From an uncultured Eubacterium sp. (lineage in GTDB: Bacteria; Bacillota; Clostridia; Lachnospirales; Lachnospiraceae), in contig CAJTSV010000015.1 of assembly GCA_910579075.1 (NCBI GenBank), forward strand, positions 1 to 52,674: a stretch of 52,674 nt of DNA. The letters run 5' to 3'. The translations under genes were made by a program, and so were the position numbers. Positions 16,262-24,672 of the stretch are shown here, piece after piece (positions within the stretch are counted from its first letter, which is position 1; each line of letters opens with the position of its first letter). The notes below the pieces were generated by a model. That model was not told the origin of the DNA and searched no databases. It worked only from the letters and a program-made list of their open reading frames with translations.

Positions 16262-16303
16262 ATACTCCGCAGCCAGATGGACATCCATCCCGCTGCGGAG
16301 TAT
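16262..16303. terminator. Strong hairpin between convergent genes
   Basis: Perfect 12-bp arms ATACTCCGCAGC and GCTGCGGAGTAT with a further inner pairing (ATGGA with TCCAT). It lies between the plus-strand ATPase gene and the minus-strand reductase gene, as expected of a two-way terminator. Neither side has a long U-run. Confidence 0.6.
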
Positions 16304-16368
16304 CAGGCATCCGGCCTTTTGTCTGCTTTGGCCAGTGCTGCCTGATATGTTTTAAAATCCGGTTCCGT

Positions 16369-17313
16369 TCAATCATCCTTGGAATGGCGCTCTCCGACCT
16401 GAAAATCATCTGCATGTTCAAACATGTACTGCACCGTCAGCGCCTTCTGACCGGTCAGCTTTTCAAAATCTTTTGTGAAAACATCCATTTTTCCAAGGCG
16501 GATTGCCTGTGCAAACGTAACCATGCCATCCGAAGAAAACGGTGCCTCGGAGCCTTTTAAAAACTGCCCGTCGGTGGTTCTCGGCACGCCCATGGCATCA
16601 AAAATCTGATAATTTTCCTCGTCCGTGATTTCCTGGTATGTCACATGATTGCCCGTTGCCTGATTGCCGTATTCGACAAATTCCGATATCGTCATCAGCT
16701 GGGGCCCGTTTATATCCAGCACGGCATTTGTATATTCAGCACCCTTCACCAGTGCATATGCAACAGCCTTCGCACAGTCTCTGCGGGAAATATAAGCCAT
16801 TTTCCCATCCCCCTGTGAATTTTTCAGCACGCCGTCCCCTCTTGCAAACGTAAAATAATTGGTAATCATCGCTTCCGCATACTGGGAATTGCGCAGGAAA
16901 ATATAATTCATCCCGGCATCTTTAATATAATTTTCCGTAAAAATATGGTCTTTTTTCTCCACGCTCGGATTGCTCTCGTCCCCGGCATTGACCAAAGATG
17001 TATAAATAATCTGGCTGACTCCGGCAGCTTTTGCTGCATCCACCGCATTTTTATGTGCATTCTGGCGCTTCGGGCCGACAAACGGCATTGACACCAGTGC
17101 CAGCCGCTCTGCCCCGCGAAACGCTTCTGCCAGCCCGTCCGCACTGTTAAAATTAACCGCGCGGGTCTCAATACCCTGTGCTTCATACTGTTTCAGCACG
17201 TCCTGATTATACCCGCATAAAACTGCCTGTTCTTTTCCTGCAAGCTCCAGCAGCACTTTTGCAGCTTCCATTCCAAGGTTACCGTCTGCACCTGTTAAAA
17301 ATAATTTTCCCAT
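16369..17313 (-). CDS. NmrA-like NAD(P)-binding oxidoreductase
   Basis: Atypical short-chain dehydrogenase of 314 residues. The Rossmann motif TGADGNLG (7-14) binds the nucleotide. The strand QIIYTSLVNAG and the following HIFTENYIKDAGMNYIFLRN are typical of the NmrA/quinone-oxidoreductase-2 group, which often lacks the classical YxxxK pair. A substrate-side domain follows to the C-terminus. AGGAGG lies before the ATG. A LysR regulator gene ends 146 bases upstream in the same direction and may control it. Substrate unknown; roles in this family include quinone reduction and redox sensing. Confidence 0.82.
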   Translation of the reverse strand: MGKLFLTGADGNLGMEAAKVLLELAGKEQAVLCGYNQDVLKQYEAQGIETRAVNFNSADGLAEAFRGAERLALVSMPFVGPKRQNAHKNAVDAAKAAGVSQIIYTSLVNAGDESNPSVEKKDHIFTENYIKDAGMNYIFLRNSQYAEAMITNYFTFARGDGVLKNSQGDGKMAYISRRDCAKAVAYALVKGAEYTNAVLDINGPQLMTISEFVEYGNQATGNHVTYQEITDEENYQIFDAMGVPRTTDGQFLKGSEAPFSSDGMVTFAQAIRLGKMDVFTKDFEKLTGQKALTVQYMFEHADDFQVGERHSKDD

Positions 17314-17459
17314 CTGATTTCCTCCTGTTCCAGCCGGCCGGATGCTTTCCTGCCAGCTTTTGATAACATTATTTTATCACCACACAGCCAGGCATTCCAA
17401 TATGAAAATCAAATAGGCTATCCCAAATTCCAATACGGATAAGCAGAAGAAAGCCCGCC

Positions 17460-18344
17460 TCAATCCTGCGTCAGTATTTCCAGAAATTCCCGCACGGCCG
17501 GATTTTCATTTGTCTTTAAATAAGCGGCTTCCAGCGTATAAGAATGGTTAAAATCCATGACTGGAATCAGGCGCAGATGGCCCTCAAAATCGTGTACCGG
17601 GAAAATATCCGGTGCAAAGCCTATCAGCTTTTCCGTAATAATAGAAAAAATTTCGGTTTCTAAGTCCATCACATTTTTTACGATATCCGGCTGATAGCCG
17701 GCCTGTCTGGTTTTTTCCAGCATTATCTGGTAAGAACCGCCAATGGCTTCGCGGCTTAACATAATTAACGGGTACCGGTACAGCTCGTCCATCGTAATCT
17801 GCGGAGCATCAAACAGCGGATGCCCTTCTCCGGCCAGCACCCGGTAAAAACCGCTGTGAAGCTGTACCGACCGGATGCCGGAGCATCCTGCAAAGGCAGA
17901 ATCCAGGCATATGGCAGCATCACAGACATTTTTCAAAAGGTGTCCGGAAATGTCTTTCATGCGCACTTTGCTCAGAAGCAGCTCAGTACCCGGATATTTT
18001 TCTTTCAGCTTTCGGATAAACGGCAGCAGGACATGGATTTCCACCACGGATGCATAGGCGATGCGCAGCGTCTGTGCCTGGTTTTTGCGGAAATTGAGCA
18101 TTTTTTCCTTCATGCCGGCATACTGTTCCCACAAAACAGAGGCTTCGCGGTAAAAAAGATTTCCTGCCTGTGTCGCAGCCACGGGCGTCACGCTGCGGTC
18201 AAACAGCTGCACCTGAAATTCCTGCTCCAGGCTGTGTATAAACTGGCTGACGGCAGTCTGAGATATATAATTCCTGCGCGCTGTCTCGGTATAGCTGCCA
18301 CAGTCATATAAATCAAGAAAATATTTTATTTTTTCAATATGCAT
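17460..18344 (-). CDS. LysR-family transcriptional regulator
   Basis: Regulator of 294 residues. The N-terminal helix-turn-helix (about 1-60) reads KIKYFLDLYDCGSYTETARR and continues with SQTAVSQFIHSLEQEF, the LysR signature. The C-terminal periplasmic-binding-like effector domain covers about 90-290, with TLRIAYASVVEIHVLLPFI at its start. The ribosome site is weak. It lies upstream of the NmrA-like reductase in the same direction, and back to back with the AAA-ATPase-like gene at 18549 across a 204-base gap. LysR proteins often control a neighbour; the reductase is the more natural target. Confidence 0.87.
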   Translation of the reverse strand: MHIEKIKYFLDLYDCGSYTETARRNYISQTAVSQFIHSLEQEFQVQLFDRSVTPVAATQAGNLFYREASVLWEQYAGMKEKMLNFRKNQAQTLRIAYASVVEIHVLLPFIRKLKEKYPGTELLLSKVRMKDISGHLLKNVCDAAICLDSAFAGCSGIRSVQLHSGFYRVLAGEGHPLFDAPQITMDELYRYPLIMLSREAIGGSYQIMLEKTRQAGYQPDIVKNVMDLETEIFSIITEKLIGFAPDIFPVHDFEGHLRLIPVMDFNHSYTLEAAYLKTNENPAVREFLEILTQD

Positions 18345-18548
18345 AGGTGTCTTTGCGCTTCATACAGGACTTTGCAGATATGTCACCATCACTCCGCTGT
18401 CCCCCGCTGCGCTCCTTCCTGTTTTCATTGACTTTGAAACACAGGCATTTTATAATAAATGCAGGCATTTCCTGTCTGTATTTATTATACAGCCCGGGAT
18501 ATCCGTTTCGTCAAGACATATTTTCAATATTCCAGCCAGGAGGGCCGT

Positions 18549-20141
18549 ATGGGCATTTATTTAAATCCCCGAAACGAAGGTTTTGCAGAAGCAGTCCGTT
18601 CCCGCATCTATGTGGATAAAACCGGACTGATTGCACATACCAGTGCGTTTCTCAATACAAATGAAAAATTCATCTGTGTCAGCAGGCCCCGCCGTTTTGG
18701 AAAATCCATGGCCCTTCATATGCTTGCCGCCTATTACAGCCGCGGCTGCGATTCCAGGGAGCTGTTTGCCGGAACTAAAATTGAACAGGATGAAACGTTT
18801 GATACACATCTGAATCAATACGATGTCATTTTCCTGAATATGCAGCAGTTCCTGACCGGTGCAAAAAAACAGGGTGTAACCGAATACCTGGAACAGGAAG
18901 TCCTTGAGGAGCTTTTCGAAGCTTACGGAGCCTGCATCCGGAATCCGAATGGCGGACTTGCTGATATACTGAGGCGGATTTACGCAGCCATTGGCAAAAA
19001 ATTTATATTCCTGATTGATGAGTGGGACTGCATCATGCGGGAACGGCAGGAATCGGAGCTGCTGCAAAAGCAATACCTTGATTTTCTGCGAAACCTGCTG
19101 AAAGACCAGCCATACGTTATGCTCGCCTATATGACCGGCATCCTTCCTGTCAAAAAATACGGCCTGCACTCTGCATTAAATATGTTCTGGGAATATTCCA
19201 TGACCGGCCAGAATATTTTCGAAGAATACACCGGATTTACGCAACAGGAAGTAAAAAACCTGTGCCGCAAATCCGGCATGGATTTTGCGGAAACAGGCAG
19301 CTGGTACGATGGCTACCGGTTCAGGCGCCTGCGCCATATTTATAATCCAAGGTCCGTCGTGGCAGCAATGACCAGCGGCTATTTTTCCAATTACTGGACA
19401 TCCACCGAAACTTACGAAGCACTGAAAATCTATATGGATATGGACTTTCAGGGACTGCGCACGGACATCGTGCAGATGCTGGGCGGCGGCTGCATCCGGG
19501 TAAACACGCGCAGCTTTCAAAACGATATGCGTACCTTCCGGACGAAGGATGATGTACTGACACTGCTGATTCATCTTGGATATCTTGGATATGACGCTGA
19601 GACAGAAGAAGCATTTATTCCAAATAAAGAAATTGCCGGGGAATTTGAAAATGCCATGAGCACAGGCGGCTGGCCAGAGGTCATGCGTGTCCTGCAAATG
19701 TCGGAAAAGCTGCTGGAAGACACGCTGCGCTGCGACGAAAAAAGCGTTGCACAGGGACTGGACCGTGCCCATATGGAAGCTGCCTCCATTCTGGCCTATA
19801 ACGATGAAAATTCCCTCAGCTGTGCCATCGGCCTGGCTTATTACAGTGCAAAAAAAGACTATAAGCTTATCCGCGAGCTGCCTGCAGGCCGCGGCTTTGC
19901 AGATATTGTCTTTCTGCCGCTGCCGTTTCGCAAAAAACCTGCCCTGATTGTGGAACTGAAATATAACAAATCTGCAGATTCTGCGATTTGGCAGATAAAA
20001 AACAGGCACTATGCAAAAGCACTCGAAGGCTATTGCGGGGAAATTCTGCTTGTTGGAATCAGCTATGACAGGAACTGCGCAGATAAGCCGCATAGCTGTG
20101 TGATTGAAAAGCTGATGTATGGTACGGGCTGCCAGGATTGA
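18549..20141 (+). CDS. AAA-ATPase-like protein with PD-(D/E)XK C-terminal domain
   Basis: Protein of 530 residues with the architecture AAA-ATPase_like followed by PDDEXK_9 (DUF1703), common in gut Clostridia and Bacteroidetes. The N-terminus YLNPRNEGFAEAVRSRIYVD, then KTGLI, leads to the degenerate Walker A SRPRRFGKSM (45-54). The Walker B-like strand is IFLIDEWD. The C-terminal nuclease core has GFADIVFLPL and IVELKYNKSA, giving D, E and K of the PD-(D/E)XK site. A frame opens at 18459, but AGGAGGG five bases before the ATG at 18549 sets the start. The biological role of this family is not settled; such genes occur in many copies. Confidence 0.85.
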   Translation: MGIYLNPRNEGFAEAVRSRIYVDKTGLIAHTSAFLNTNEKFICVSRPRRFGKSMALHMLAAYYSRGCDSRELFAGTKIEQDETFDTHLNQYDVIFLNMQQFLTGAKKQGVTEYLEQEVLEELFEAYGACIRNPNGGLADILRRIYAAIGKKFIFLIDEWDCIMRERQESELLQKQYLDFLRNLLKDQPYVMLAYMTGILPVKKYGLHSALNMFWEYSMTGQNIFEEYTGFTQQEVKNLCRKSGMDFAETGSWYDGYRFRRLRHIYNPRSVVAAMTSGYFSNYWTSTETYEALKIYMDMDFQGLRTDIVQMLGGGCIRVNTRSFQNDMRTFRTKDDVLTLLIHLGYLGYDAETEEAFIPNKEIAGEFENAMSTGGWPEVMRVLQMSEKLLEDTLRCDEKSVAQGLDRAHMEAASILAYNDENSLSCAIGLAYYSAKKDYKLIRELPAGRGFADIVFLPLPFRKKPALIVELKYNKSADSAIWQIKNRHYAKALEGYCGEILLVGISYDRNCADKPHSCVIEKLMYGTGCQD

Positions 20142-20182
20142 GCAGCCTGTACTATTTTCATATCAGGGAGGGTGAAGACAGA

Positions 20183-20221
20183 AACCCGAATCAAAGGCGT
20201 TGTATCTGAAACAGCAATCAT
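20183..20221 (-). pseudogene. DUF3368 PIN-like toxin, first 13 residues only
   Basis: Fourteen bases after the antitoxin stop an ATG opens MIAVSDTTPLIRV, the typical first strand of DUF3368/PIN toxins (MIVVSDTTPLI). After that the sequence is antisense to the end of the AAA-ATPase-like gene, so the toxin was cut off here. Confidence 0.55.
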
Positions 20222-20235
20222 TCAGCCACCCCGTT

Positions 20236-20372
20236 TCATACAATATCCTGAAACGTCTGCAAATCCATGTCCAGCTCGTTTTGTATCTGATCAAAGCAGC
20301 AAAAACCCATCCTTCCGTATAAATCCAGAAGCTCTGTCCTAATATTTCAGCCGCTTTTCCATGTGAAATCTT
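20236..20372 (-). pseudogene. UPF0175 antitoxin remnant, frameshifted
   Basis: KISHGKAAEILG (in the frame of the fused regulator) and, one frame over, ELLDLYGRMGFCCFDQIQNE followed by a short acidic tail and a TGA at 20236-20238 join into the usual C-terminal half of a UPF0175 helix-turn-helix antitoxin. A small deletion between the two parts changed the frame. Confidence 0.6.
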
Positions 20373-20711
20373 TCGGTTCCGTATCTTTTTCGTTTTACAC
20401 TGCTCCAAACGATTGTGATTCAATATATCTGCCAGAACTCGGATTTCATATTCATTACAGTCATTAAAAAGCTCACTCATCTCTTTGATGAAAACCGGCT
20501 TTGACTTTAACACCGTATCACACAGCAGTTCATCCACTGATACACCCATAAGATTCGCAATAGCAACAAGCGCTGTCAGACTGACTCTGGAATTTCCTGT
20601 CTCTATATTGCTGATATGCTGTGGTGTAACGCCTATCCTTTCAGCAGCCGTTTCCTGCGTAAGGTTTGTCCTGATTCGCGCAATCTTATTACTGCTGGCC
20701 ATCTTGCCGTT

Positions 20712-21467
20712 TCACGATTTGTTTATAATAGCTTCTATATATTCGATATCCCTATTAGTAACTGCTGCTATCTGCTCTGCTGTTAAACCATTATCATGCA
20801 TATTATTAATAATTCTTGCCTCACCAATCGCAATACCTTTATCCTCAATTCCCTGACTCAAATTACACATGATGCTCACATCCTTTCTTATATCCTCCTC
20901 AGCAGGAATATCGTATTCGCCTTCAAGTATGTTTAACTTTTCATCCACCGTAAGTTCTTTTGACAGCAAAGCTCCCAGCAGACGGTGTAATTCATATTCC
21001 TCATCATGTTCTGGAAGTACCTTGGACAATCCAATCATAACAATATTTAGCAAATCAAGCCTTCCTTTCCATTGATAGGAACCTGCCACATTATCATTGG
21101 CAAGATATATATGATTCATGCTATTCTCATCCATGTTCAAACATACCCATATGGAATATACACGTTTTATGTCATTATAGTTTGTATTTTTAAAATTCCT
21201 TTCCTTCTGTGACGAAATAAGACGGCAAACATAAAAGATAGCCCTGTTTAATATTTTATACCTGCCTGGTTCATCCACAACACTGATATAGGGATTTCCT
21301 TCAATGAAAGAAACAACTGTCTTGGGATTCATCCCCTTAAATTCATCAACTGTTTTTACTAATATATGTGCCAGTATGATTTTCTGTCCTAGCAGGCGTT
21401 TCGCACTGTCATCATACTGCGCTTTCTTATCTGTTGCTCTTACTGCTTTTTTCACTGCTGTATCCAC
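20712..21467 (-). CDS. Rpn-family nuclease with internal deletion of the active site
   Basis: Protein of 251 residues of the Rpn / PD-(D/E)XK transposase-like family, linked to RecA-independent recombination. Recognisable parts: SAKRLLGQKIILAHILVKTV near the N-terminus, then YKILNRAIFYVCRLISSQKE and VYSIWVCLNM. The late part has ELHRLLGALLSKELTVDEKL, and the C-terminal tail ends in NGLTAEQIAAVTNRDIEYI. Between VVDEPGR and YKILNRAIF the family normally carries the catalytic segment with an aspartate and an ExQ motif such as INVEAQ; here the two flanks join directly, so about 50 residues seem lost in frame. GTG start at 21467 with AGGAGG seven bases upstream. Probably inactive as a nuclease. 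Confidence 0.75.
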   Translation of the reverse strand: MDTAVKKAVRATDKKAQYDDSAKRLLGQKIILAHILVKTVDEFKGMNPKTVVSFIEGNPYISVVDEPGRYKILNRAIFYVCRLISSQKERNFKNTNYNDIKRVYSIWVCLNMDENSMNHIYLANDNVAGSYQWKGRLDLLNIVMIGLSKVLPEHDEEYELHRLLGALLSKELTVDEKLNILEGEYDIPAEEDIRKDVSIMCNLSQGIEDKGIAIGEARIINNMHDNGLTAEQIAAVTNRDIEYIEAIINKS

Positions 21468-21799
21468 AGGTACTCCTCCTTTTTGTGCATGGAATAGTCA
21501 TTTACAAAAAGGTATATGACCATAGTCCTATTATATCCCATCTCCTAATTTTACACAAGTAAAAACTGCTTCATTCAGACCCGGGAGTTTAACAGCTGAA
21601 TAATAGCAGAATACTCCCAGGCCTTGTAATGCCTGTATTATTTTGTCAGATTTTTTTGTTTTATTTAGTGATTTTTTATGATAGAAAAAGTCTGGAAGTG
21701 TTTTTATGTATATTACAACAGCAAAATCAAACATGCAAAATCCTTTTATATTACTCAGACTTTTAAAAGAAAAAATGGTTCCAGCTCATCAAATCAGCC
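21468..21799. other. Gene-poor gap after the polysaccharide operon
   Basis: AT-rich stretch with no convincing gene. A 67-residue frame at 21531-21734 has no ribosome site or recognisable motif. Two loose inverted repeats are visible (GGGAGT at 21583 with ACTCCC at 21613; AGTCTG near 21690 with CAGACT near 21757), which might end the long operon. Confidence 0.4.
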
Positions 21800-23266
21800 T
21801 CACCGCATCCAGCCAGGATTCGGCTCAAACTGAAAAGAATCCACAGGCTTTATCTGTCCCTCTCCCGTGTTCCATTCTTGCCGGTTTGATGCCACTTCTG
21901 CCTGTCCGGCCGGGAAAAACAGCCTTCCTTTATCCCTCAGATGCCGGATGGACGGAATGGACTGCCCGTCTATCCCCATAAGTGCGCAAATGCATTCATC
22001 AAACAGAGCCGCATTTTCACCCGCTGCTATCACCCCGCATTCTTTTGCAGAAGGCGCAAGCGGGCCATCGCCTTCCCCGGCTATCACCATATCTGCAATA
22101 TGCAGTACGTTTCTCTGAATCGAATCCCTGATATTCCCCTGCCTGTCTGCAAACAAAATAATATTGTTCAGGTCATAAATCGTTCTCCAGATGGTATCAT
22201 TCCCATACCAGCTTCCTTCCCTGTATGGCTCCTTTGCAAATTTCCTGCCTGTTACATTGCAAAAGCCTGCAAAAAAATGAATCATCCTGGCCAGCATATA
22301 ATGCTCCTGCTGCGCTGCCGTATTTTTCCAGTCCAGAAAAAAGCCTGCCAGGCTGAAAAAAATATTCGTGTGCAGATATTCATCTCCTTTTCCTGACTTC
22401 CAGCTGCCTGCAGTGTGATGTGGAAGATATTCTTTATTCGCATTTATGCCAACCAGATTTTTCATTGCAATGGTAACACCCGCCTTGCGGTGTGTCTTAG
22501 GCTTTGAGATATTAATGACTGCATCTGCTTTTAATATCTCATCTGCTATTCTGTATTCATGCACAGTCCTGCTGTGATGCTTTTTCAAAATGCCAGGGTC
22601 ATAGTTCGTAATACGCAGCCTCCTCATTCTTTCCGGGCTGAGTCTGGAAAAATTGCTTCTGTTTCCCAGGGAAACCACAATGCCATTTTGTCTGTCCTTT
22701 CCCTGTTTTTTATAAACCCATCCATCCCCTGCCACCCGGACATTCCGAAAATCTTTTAACTGCACTGCATAACCCTTTTTCCTATAGTAGCAAATCAGAC
22801 GTGCATACCCGCTTTCCCTGACAAGCCTTTCAAAATCACAGCTTTGCAGCGGAGCATCCCCTACGACAATGCTGCCGGAAAATATACCGGCTTCATCCGT
22901 CATAGCAAGAATCACATAATCCAGCACCGCAGCCACAACAGACGGATGCGTATAAAGACATTCCCTGCCCTTCCCTGCTTCATTTTGATTCCTGTGCATA
23001 ACCAGATTCGGCTTTAATACAACTGACTGTCCCGGAGAAATCAGGCCGCGCAGCGGATTCCAGTTCTTTGTGCCTATATTTTCTTTATCATATCCCAGCA
23101 TCAGCAGGGTATTACGGACACCGTCATAAACATAATTCGGCCGTTTTGAACAGCTAGAAACCGGAAGTCCTTCCATTTCCGGATAAGCCTTATGCGGCCG
23201 AAAATATTCTTCCGGGGACGGATATTCGGATTTCTCAATTTTATAAATGGCAACTTCATTTTTCAT
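21800..23266 (-). CDS. DUF362 protein at the end of the polysaccharide operon
   Basis: Protein of 488 residues of the DUF362 family. Typical parts are SPGQSVVLKPNLVMHRNQ, THPSVVAAVLDYVI, IVVGDAPLQSCDFE, ADAVINISKPKTHRKAGVTI and AMKNLVGIN. No CxxCxxC ferredoxin motif is present, unlike some family members. No signal peptide is visible. Its ATG overlaps the 3' end of the CapK-like gene by 11 bases, so the two are translated together. DUF362 proteins have no general assigned function. In this place a role with the CapK-like enzyme in modifying the polymer or its precursor is inferred. Confidence 0.8.
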   Translation of the reverse strand: MKNEVAIYKIEKSEYPSPEEYFRPHKAYPEMEGLPVSSCSKRPNYVYDGVRNTLLMLGYDKENIGTKNWNPLRGLISPGQSVVLKPNLVMHRNQNEAGKGRECLYTHPSVVAAVLDYVILAMTDEAGIFSGSIVVGDAPLQSCDFERLVRESGYARLICYYRKKGYAVQLKDFRNVRVAGDGWVYKKQGKDRQNGIVVSLGNRSNFSRLSPERMRRLRITNYDPGILKKHHSRTVHEYRIADEILKADAVINISKPKTHRKAGVTIAMKNLVGINANKEYLPHHTAGSWKSGKGDEYLHTNIFFSLAGFFLDWKNTAAQQEHYMLARMIHFFAGFCNVTGRKFAKEPYREGSWYGNDTIWRTIYDLNNIILFADRQGNIRDSIQRNVLHIADMVIAGEGDGPLAPSAKECGVIAAGENAALFDECICALMGIDGQSIPSIRHLRDKGRLFFPAGQAEVASNRQEWNTGEGQIKPVDSFQFEPNPGWMR

Positions 23267-24653
23267 TTTCTATATCTCCCGCATTCCCTGATTTTCCAGC
23301 ATCCTTCAGTCTGCAGACTGTATAAATAAATTTACCTGACGGGGATGCTGGCAGTGTTTCATCATAAATGACCCTGATACTGCATGCACCCATGACCAGC
23401 CTTATTTTGTCACAGATGTCATCCATTTCGTCGTTTACAGGATTCTGTCCCTGTCTGAGTTCTACATGGATATCAATCTGTTCATAATCATTCTGTATAA
23501 CCTGAAACCGGTTTACCCAGTCCCTGCCATAAAACAGATGCGTAAAATATTCCCCGTCTATCCGTTTTCCATCCCTTGTCCGGAATACATTCACAGTTCT
23601 TCCCTTCACATATTTCAGCATATGTGTATTTCTTCCACAGGGACAGGATTTTTCAGCCGACAGGGCTCCGATATCCCCGATTGCATACCGGAGCAGGGGC
23701 ATAGATTTGTTTCTCAAATTTGTAATTATAATATTTCCATCGACACCCGGTTCTGCATTTTCAGCTCTTTCATCCACAATTTCCACGTAATTTACAAACA
23801 TATTACAGTGAAGGTGATTCTGATGCGGACAGCTGATGGCGATGCCAGACACCTCCCTGGAACCATACTGGTTTATGACCGGACACTGAAACACCTTCTC
23901 AATCTGTTTTTTCCATTCTGGAAACAGGGTTCCCGCACTTACTACAATACCGGCCGGTGAATATACCTTCTTTTTATTTCTGATAATATAACTGGAAAGC
24001 TCAAATATAGACTGGACATAGGCACGTATCACCTTCGGTTTCCATGTATTGATAACTTTTACATATTCCTCCATCTGCCTGTCATCCATGCGAAAGCTGT
24101 TCAGAAAACGCAGTCTGTGAATAAACCGGTTGGATATTTTTGCTTTCAGCCCAATCGTCCCTTCAAACACATCTTTTTCAGAACCCCACAGCATCAAAGT
24201 CTTATCTCCTATGTCATAACCGGCAAAAGACAGAAAATACTTATCCGTATTGACAAATGCGGCCGCATCCTGGCGAAGCCTGACCGGCTCCCCGGTTGAA
24301 CCCCCGGAAGTGCCTATGGTATAAGCTATTTTTTCTTCACTGTACAGCCGCTTCCCTTCTTTTTTTATGATTTCTTTTGTAAGAACCGGAAATTTCCGTA
24401 AATCCTGTTCTATATTTTCAAGTGTCAGGGAAATATTCCTCTCATGTGCTATATTCCGGTAATAAGGAACATGCGCCACTGCATAAGAAACAATCTCATA
24501 CAGCAGCTTTCTTTGTTCTGCTGCATTTTCTTGAAAGCTTCGGTACTGCTTTTTCTGTAAATCCTGATAAGACCTCAGCAGTTCTTCCCGGTGCAGTAAT
24601 TTGAGTTCGAAAGGATAATTCACATATTTTATTATATTTTTCACAATATCCAT
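23256..24653 (-). CDS. CapK-like adenylate-forming enzyme (phenylacetate-CoA ligase family)
   Basis: Protein of 465 residues of the ANL-related CapK / coenzyme F390 synthetase family. The nucleotide-binding loop is TIGTSGGSTGEPVRL (about 112-126). Further motifs are NQYGSREVSGIAISCPH and NIIITNLRNKSMPLLRY followed by AIGDIG. The family activates carboxylates as acyl-adenylates. A longer frame opens at 24812, but AGGGG eight bases before the ATG at 24653 fits the homologous start. It belongs to the polysaccharide operon. Homologues occur in capsule clusters without proven function; transfer of an acyl or amide to a sugar is inferred. Confidence 0.85.
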   Translation of the reverse strand: MDIVKNIIKYVNYPFELKLLHREELLRSYQDLQKKQYRSFQENAAEQRKLLYEIVSYAVAHVPYYRNIAHERNISLTLENIEQDLRKFPVLTKEIIKKEGKRLYSEEKIAYTIGTSGGSTGEPVRLRQDAAAFVNTDKYFLSFAGYDIGDKTLMLWGSEKDVFEGTIGLKAKISNRFIHRLRFLNSFRMDDRQMEEYVKVINTWKPKVIRAYVQSIFELSSYIIRNKKKVYSPAGIVVSAGTLFPEWKKQIEKVFQCPVINQYGSREVSGIAISCPHQNHLHCNMFVNYVEIVDERAENAEPGVDGNIIITNLRNKSMPLLRYAIGDIGALSAEKSCPCGRNTHMLKYVKGRTVNVFRTRDGKRIDGEYFTHLFYGRDWVNRFQVIQNDYEQIDIHVELRQGQNPVNDEMDDICDKIRLVMGACSIRVIYDETLPASPSGKFIYTVCRLKDAGKSGNAGDIENEK

Positions 24654-24672
24654 AACACAAGCCCCTGCCTTG

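Larger units (their letters stand above)
20163..20702 (-). pseudogene. XRE regulator fused by deletion to an antitoxin fragment
   Basis: The first ~100 residues are an XRE helix-turn-helix regulator: LTQETAAERIGVTPQHISNI, then ETGNSRVSLTALVAIANLMG and a C-terminal part ending EYEIRVLADIL. From about residue 105 the frame enters RKISHGKAAEILG, which belongs to UPF0175 antitoxins, then continues out of frame as tryptophan-rich nonsense to the stop at 20163. The regulator thus lost its own end by a deletion. The N-terminus also seems shortened (few residues before the helix-turn-helix). It starts 9 bases after the stop of the Rpn gene with a weak ribosome site. Confidence 0.6.

Noticed and set aside
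19176..20093. 305-residue minus-strand frame
   Set aside because: It lies fully antisense to the AAA-ATPase-like gene, has cysteine- and histidine-rich composition without motifs and no ribosome site.
21531..21734. 67-residue minus-strand frame after the capsule operon
   Set aside because: No ribosome site, AT-rich, no motif; treated as intergenic.
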